Shown: positions 33,145 through 35,656 of the stretch, piece after piece | Position numbering within the stretch: the stretch's first letter is position 1 | Layout of the letters: each line of letters opens with the position of its first letter | Assembly: GCA_934647165.1 (NCBI GenBank) | Contig: CAKUFA010000024.1 | Coordinates: 1 to 35,656, forward strand | Source of the DNA: an uncultured Clostridia bacterium | GTDB lineage: Bacteria; Bacillota; Clostridia; Christensenellales; Aristaeellaceae | DNA: 35,656 nucleotides | Reading direction: 5' to 3' | Translations under genes and position numbers: made by a program | Notes under the pieces: generated by a model | What the model saw: the letters and a program-made list of their open reading frames with translations, nothing else | The model's database searches: none | What the model was told of the DNA's origin: nothing

Positions 33145-34515
33145 ATGCAAACGAAAAACCAAACGGAGCTTGGTACTGCGCCGGTGGGCAGGCTTCTGCT
33201 GAAGCTGGCTGTGCCCACGGTTATCGCTCAGCTGGTAAACATGCTGTATAACATTGTGGACCGCATCTATATCGGCCATATGCCGGAAACGGGAAGCCTT
33301 GCGCTGACAGGGGTGGGCGTGTGCATGCCCCTGATCATGATTGTATCGGCGTTTGCAGCGTTGATTGTTTCCGGGGGCGCACCGCGTTCCTCCATTTTTA
33401 TGGGACGTGGGGATATGGAAAGCGCGGAAAAGACGCTGGGCAGCTGCTGCACGGCGCAGGTTATCATTTCCCTGATGCTGACGCTGGTGCTGCTGCTGTT
33501 CAACCGCGATTTGCTGCTGGCCTTTGGCGCCAGTGAAAACACCATTGGTTTTGCCACGGATTATATGAACGTTTATGCCCTGGGTACGCTGTTTGTGCAG
33601 CTGACGCTGGGGATGAACGCCTTTATCACGGCGCAGGGATTTGCCAAGGTGAGCATGACGACGGTGCTCATCGGCGCGGTGACGAACATCGTGCTGGATC
33701 CGCTGTTTATCTATGCCCTGGACATGGGCGTGAAGGGCGCAGCGCTGGCGACCATCTTTTCCCAGGCGATTTCCTGCGTGTGGGTGATGCGCTTCCTGTG
33801 CGGTGAGAAGACCATCCTGCGGCTGAAAAAAGAGAACATGGCGATTCAGCTGAAGCTGCTGCTGCCTTGCCTGGCGCTGGGATTGTCCGCGTTTATCATG
33901 CAGTCTAGTGAGAGCGTGATTTCCGTGTGCTTCAATTCCTCGCTCCTGCGTTATGGCGGGGATGTGGCAGTGGGTGCGATGACCATCCTTACCAGCGTGA
34001 TGCAGTTTGCCATGCTTCCCCTGCAAGGCATTGCCCAGGGCGCACAGCCTATCACCAGCTATAACTTTGGGGCGCGCAACACCCAGCGTGTGAAGCAGAC
34101 CTTCAAGTGCCTGCTGCTGGTGAGCGTCCTTTACTCCACCCTGCTGTGGGCAATGATTCAACTGTTCCCGCAAACCTTTGCCGCCATTTTCACCCCCAAT
34201 GCGGAGCTGATTGACTTCACGGCGCGAGCCATGCGGGTATACTTTGCGGTGCTGCTCATCTTTGGCATCCAAATTGCCTGCCAGATGACGTTTGTTTCCA
34301 TCGGCAACGCGGTGAGCTCCATCATTGTGGCGGTGATGCGCAAGTTTGTGCTGTTGCTGCCGCTGATCTACATGATGCCAAACCTTGTGGCGGACAAGAC
34401 CATGGGCGTATACATGGCGGAACCCATTGCAGACACCATTGCCGTAACATTCACGTGCGTGCTGTTCTTCTTCCAGTTCCGCACAGCGCTGGCAAAAGTG
34501 GAGCAGGGCGCCTGA
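33145..34515 (+). CDS. MATE-family efflux transporter, second copy in the window
   Basis: The protein has 456 residues. ATG 33145 lies 10 bp after AAGGAG (33129-33134); an in-frame ATG at 33136 overlaps the regulator stop but is only one base from that site. It has twelve hydrophobic helices, the MATE opening PVGRLLLKLAVPTVIAQLVN and the block NIVDRIYIGHMPETGSLALTG. The second half has LQGIAQGAQPITSYNFGAR, a strong feature of the MepA/DinF-like bacterial MATE branch. It differs substantially from the MATE at 29995, so the two are not a recent duplication. Pairing with a MarR repressor is the usual arrangement for multidrug exporters of this branch. The substrate is unknown. Confidence 0.92.
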   Translation: MQTKNQTELGTAPVGRLLLKLAVPTVIAQLVNMLYNIVDRIYIGHMPETGSLALTGVGVCMPLIMIVSAFAALIVSGGAPRSSIFMGRGDMESAEKTLGSCCTAQVIISLMLTLVLLLFNRDLLLAFGASENTIGFATDYMNVYALGTLFVQLTLGMNAFITAQGFAKVSMTTVLIGAVTNIVLDPLFIYALDMGVKGAALATIFSQAISCVWVMRFLCGEKTILRLKKENMAIQLKLLLPCLALGLSAFIMQSSESVISVCFNSSLLRYGGDVAVGAMTILTSVMQFAMLPLQGIAQGAQPITSYNFGARNTQRVKQTFKCLLLVSVLYSTLLWAMIQLFPQTFAAIFTPNAELIDFTARAMRVYFAVLLIFGIQIACQMTFVSIGNAVSSIIVAVMRKFVLLLPLIYMMPNLVADKTMGVYMAEPIADTIAVTFTCVLFFFQFRTALAKVEQGA

Positions 34516-34553
34516 AAAGCGTTCTTGCCCCCACTTGGCAGCAGTAAAGCGGT

Positions 34554-34593
34554 CATTCAAAACGGCGTGACTTTCGTCACGCCGTTTTGAATG
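34554..34593. terminator. Long perfect hairpin terminator after the second MATE gene
   Basis: The arms CATTCAAAACGGCGTGAC (34554-34571) and GTCACGCCGTTTTGAATG (34576-34593) pair perfectly over 18 bp with a 4-nt loop. The A4/T4 tracts within the stem allow termination in either direction, also for readthrough from the right. Confidence 0.8.
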
Positions 34594-34726
34594 TCGACAA
34601 ATCCTATAAGGAGGTGTCGGAGGGGTATCATGACCCGCTAACTGGATTCGTATCGACCGGCTATGCCGGTCGGACGGGGAGTTTTGGCCAAAGGCGAAAC
34701 CATTCCTTGCATTGTGCTATTTTGCT
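34594..34726 (+). other. Orphan ribosome binding site, micro-ORF and hairpin
   Basis: AAGGAGGTG (34608-34616) is an almost perfect Shine-Dalgarno match, but only a three-codon frame (ATG ACC CGC TAA, 34630-34641) follows. A hairpin GACCGGC/GCCGGTC (34655-34671) comes next. A plus-strand frame through 34587-34781 has no family-like content. This may be the leader of a gene that has been lost. Confidence 0.4.
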
Positions 34727-35305
34727 TTACAGATGCGGCACCAGCAGTTCCTCCAGCTTCAGCTGCATCTCCCTGCCATAAATCTGCACCGTGAGCGGCT
34801 CGCCTTTTGTCAGGCGGAAACTGGTTTTTTCCGTGCCCATGCAAAGGACGATGATACGGCCGCGATACATCACCGAGAAGCTGAGCTGTTTCCAACGCTG
34901 CGGCAAACACGGTGCGAAATGCAGCAACGCGCCGTCGCTGCGCAGCCCCGCAAAGCCGTACACGATATTGGCCCACGCCATGGCAATGCTGGTGATGTGC
35001 AGCCCTTCCCAGGTGTTGCGGTTGTAGTTGTCCAGATCAAGCCGCGTTGCATAGCCGAAGAAGCGCACGGCCTCGTTCATTTTGTCCAGCTCCGCTGCCA
35101 AAATGGAGTGGATGGCGGGCGAAAGCGAGGATTCGTGAATGGTGCGCGGCCCATAGAAGTCATAATTAACGCGCTTGGTCTCTTTACTGAAAGAGGTATT
35201 GTACAGATACAGGAACATCAGCACATCGGGCTGCTTAATCATGTCCATGCGATAAATGCGGTCGTAAGACCAGTGATCGTAGCGAAACCCTTTATGTAAA
35301 GCCAC
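34727..35305 (-). pseudogene. C-terminal remnant of a GH65 glycoside phosphorylase
   Basis: 192 residues are left of an enzyme that normally has about 750. The text matches the end of the GH65 (alpha/alpha)6 domain and its C-terminal beta part: KQPDVLMFLYLYN, then YDFYGPRTIHESSLSPAIHS, LDLDNYNRNTWEGLHITS and a final beta region with YRGR. GH65 enzymes split maltose, kojibiose, trehalose or related disaccharides with phosphate. The general acid glutamate lies upstream of this portion and is absent, so the fragment cannot be active. The natural stop is kept (34727-34729). The left edge of homology falls at a 15-bp repeat (35299-35313), pointing to deletion or recombination. No start with a good ribosome site exists; GTG 35305 is only the frame's first possible start. 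Confidence 0.85.
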
Positions 35306-35503
35306 TTTTCAGCCTGTTTCATCTTTATATGATTTCATCACGCCGTCCGCCGCATATGCGGAAAGCCGAAAATAATGGTTTTTCCAACGGAAGCGGACGG
35401 AATTTGCAGAATTATTAGCAATCCTCCTCCAAAATCCATCTTCTAATCAAAAGAAGACGCTGAGAAGTGCTTATTTCAAGCCACTTTTCAGCGTCTTCAT
35501 CAT
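35299..35503. repeat. Direct repeat pair at the GH65 truncation point
   Basis: AAGCCACTTTTCAGC occurs at 35299-35313 and again at 35478-35492, each followed a few bases later by TTCATC. The second copy belongs to the terminator hairpin at 35453-35498. The first sits exactly where GH65 similarity begins. Between them (35314-35452) I find no gene: there is a CCGTCCGC/GCGGACGG inverted repeat (35343-35350, 35393-35400) and, on the minus strand, a GGAGGAGG site before a 27-codon frame of no recognisable type. Confidence 0.6.
35453..35498 (-). terminator. Hairpin terminator of the minus-strand gene at the window edge
   Basis: GAAGACGCTGAGAAGTG (35453-35469) pairs with CACTTTTCAGCGTCTTC (35482-35498) over 17 bp with one G-T pair. 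On the minus strand it is followed by CTTTTGATT. It lies about 40 bp after the stop at 35540. Confidence 0.7.
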
Positions 35504-35539
35504 AAGGTTTTCGTTAGTAGATCGTTCGCTTAGTAAGCA

Positions 35540-35656
35540 TCAGTCAAAGCTGAAGCCTCCACCTTTGGTCATAATAATGGGGGTGTATTCAACACGGAGA
35601 ACATTTCCCTCATTAAAAAAACGCGCCGCCCATCCCGTGTAAGCGGGGACAGGCGG
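35540..35656 (-). CDS. C-terminal 38 residues of an unidentified gene
   Basis: Partial: the gene enters from beyond the right edge and stops with TGA at 35540-35542. The visible tail reads AYTGWAARFFNEGNVLRVEY and ends in a glycine-rich, aromatic GGGFSFD. The terminator immediately downstream supports a real gene end. Too little is present to name a family. The aromatic, strand-like composition would fit a secreted or carbohydrate-related protein, but that is a guess. Confidence 0.55.
   Translation of the reverse strand, partial: PPVPAYTGWAARFFNEGNVLRVEYTPIIMTKGGGFSFD

Noticed and set aside
34587..34781. Plus-strand 64-codon frame after the second MATE gene
   Set aside because: It starts inside the terminator arm, has serine-rich low-complexity content antisense to the GH65 remnant, and no family-like features.
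1..35656. CRISPR arrays, tRNA, rRNA, riboswitches, intact insertion sequences
   Set aside because: No regularly spaced repeats, no cloverleaf or rRNA-like stretches and no transposase-like frames were noticed. Divergent riboswitches could be missed by eye.

Overview
The window looks like a chromosomal stretch from an anaerobic, Clostridia-type Firmicute. The supporting signs are AGGAGG-type ribosome binding sites, sigma-A promoters with 17-bp spacers, Gram-positive-style secreted Ig-like repeat proteins, an XRE plus DUF3169-like pair, and no Gram-negative envelope genes. Coding DNA is moderately GC-rich and long antisense open frames are common. I see no rRNA, tRNA, CRISPR array, phage gene or intact transposase. 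Taxonomy is inference only.

Region 1 (about 501-20740) is the most unusual part. It is a single compact block of eight co-directional genes behind one good promoter and followed by two hairpin terminators. In order it encodes: a secreted vWA protein with one C-terminal membrane helix; a 1194-residue tubulin/FtsZ-like GTPase; an 845-residue protein of unknown type; a zinc-ribbon plus P-loop GTPase with a basic amphipathic tail; a 1394-residue helical protein; a four-helix membrane protein; a second large single-pass surface protein that resembles the first at its C-terminus but has lost the vWA metal site; and a six-helix membrane protein with an intact extracellular vWA domain. Gene overlaps, short spacers and matching protein tails suggest one envelope-spanning machine. 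In this reading, surface vWA modules sense or bind something outside and are coupled to a tubulin-like polymer and a GTPase switch inside. I cannot match the complete set to a named system.

Region 2 (20810-24085) has its own promoter. It carries a zinc/manganese-type ABC ATPase and permease without a neighbouring binding protein, followed by a glycosyltransferase-like protein and a terminator. Region 3 (24119-25303) is a small XRE regulator and membrane protein pair under a consensus promoter filled with palindromic operator half-sites.

Region 4 (25335-28725, minus strand) encodes a secreted protein built of about six bacterial Ig-like domains and a serine beta-lactamase-like hydrolase broken by one frameshift. 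Region 5 (28856-32608) is an operon of a membrane-anchored metallophosphoesterase-like protein with altered metal ligands, a MATE transporter and a family-4-type glycosyltransferase. Region 6 (32612-34593) is a MarR regulator and a second MATE transporter with its own promoter, operator and a strong terminator.

Region 7 (34594-35656) is degraded or rearranged DNA. It contains an orphan ribosome binding site, the last quarter of a GH65 sugar phosphorylase gene, a 15-bp direct repeat at the truncation point, a terminator hairpin, and the extreme C-terminus of an unidentified minus-strand gene that runs off the window.
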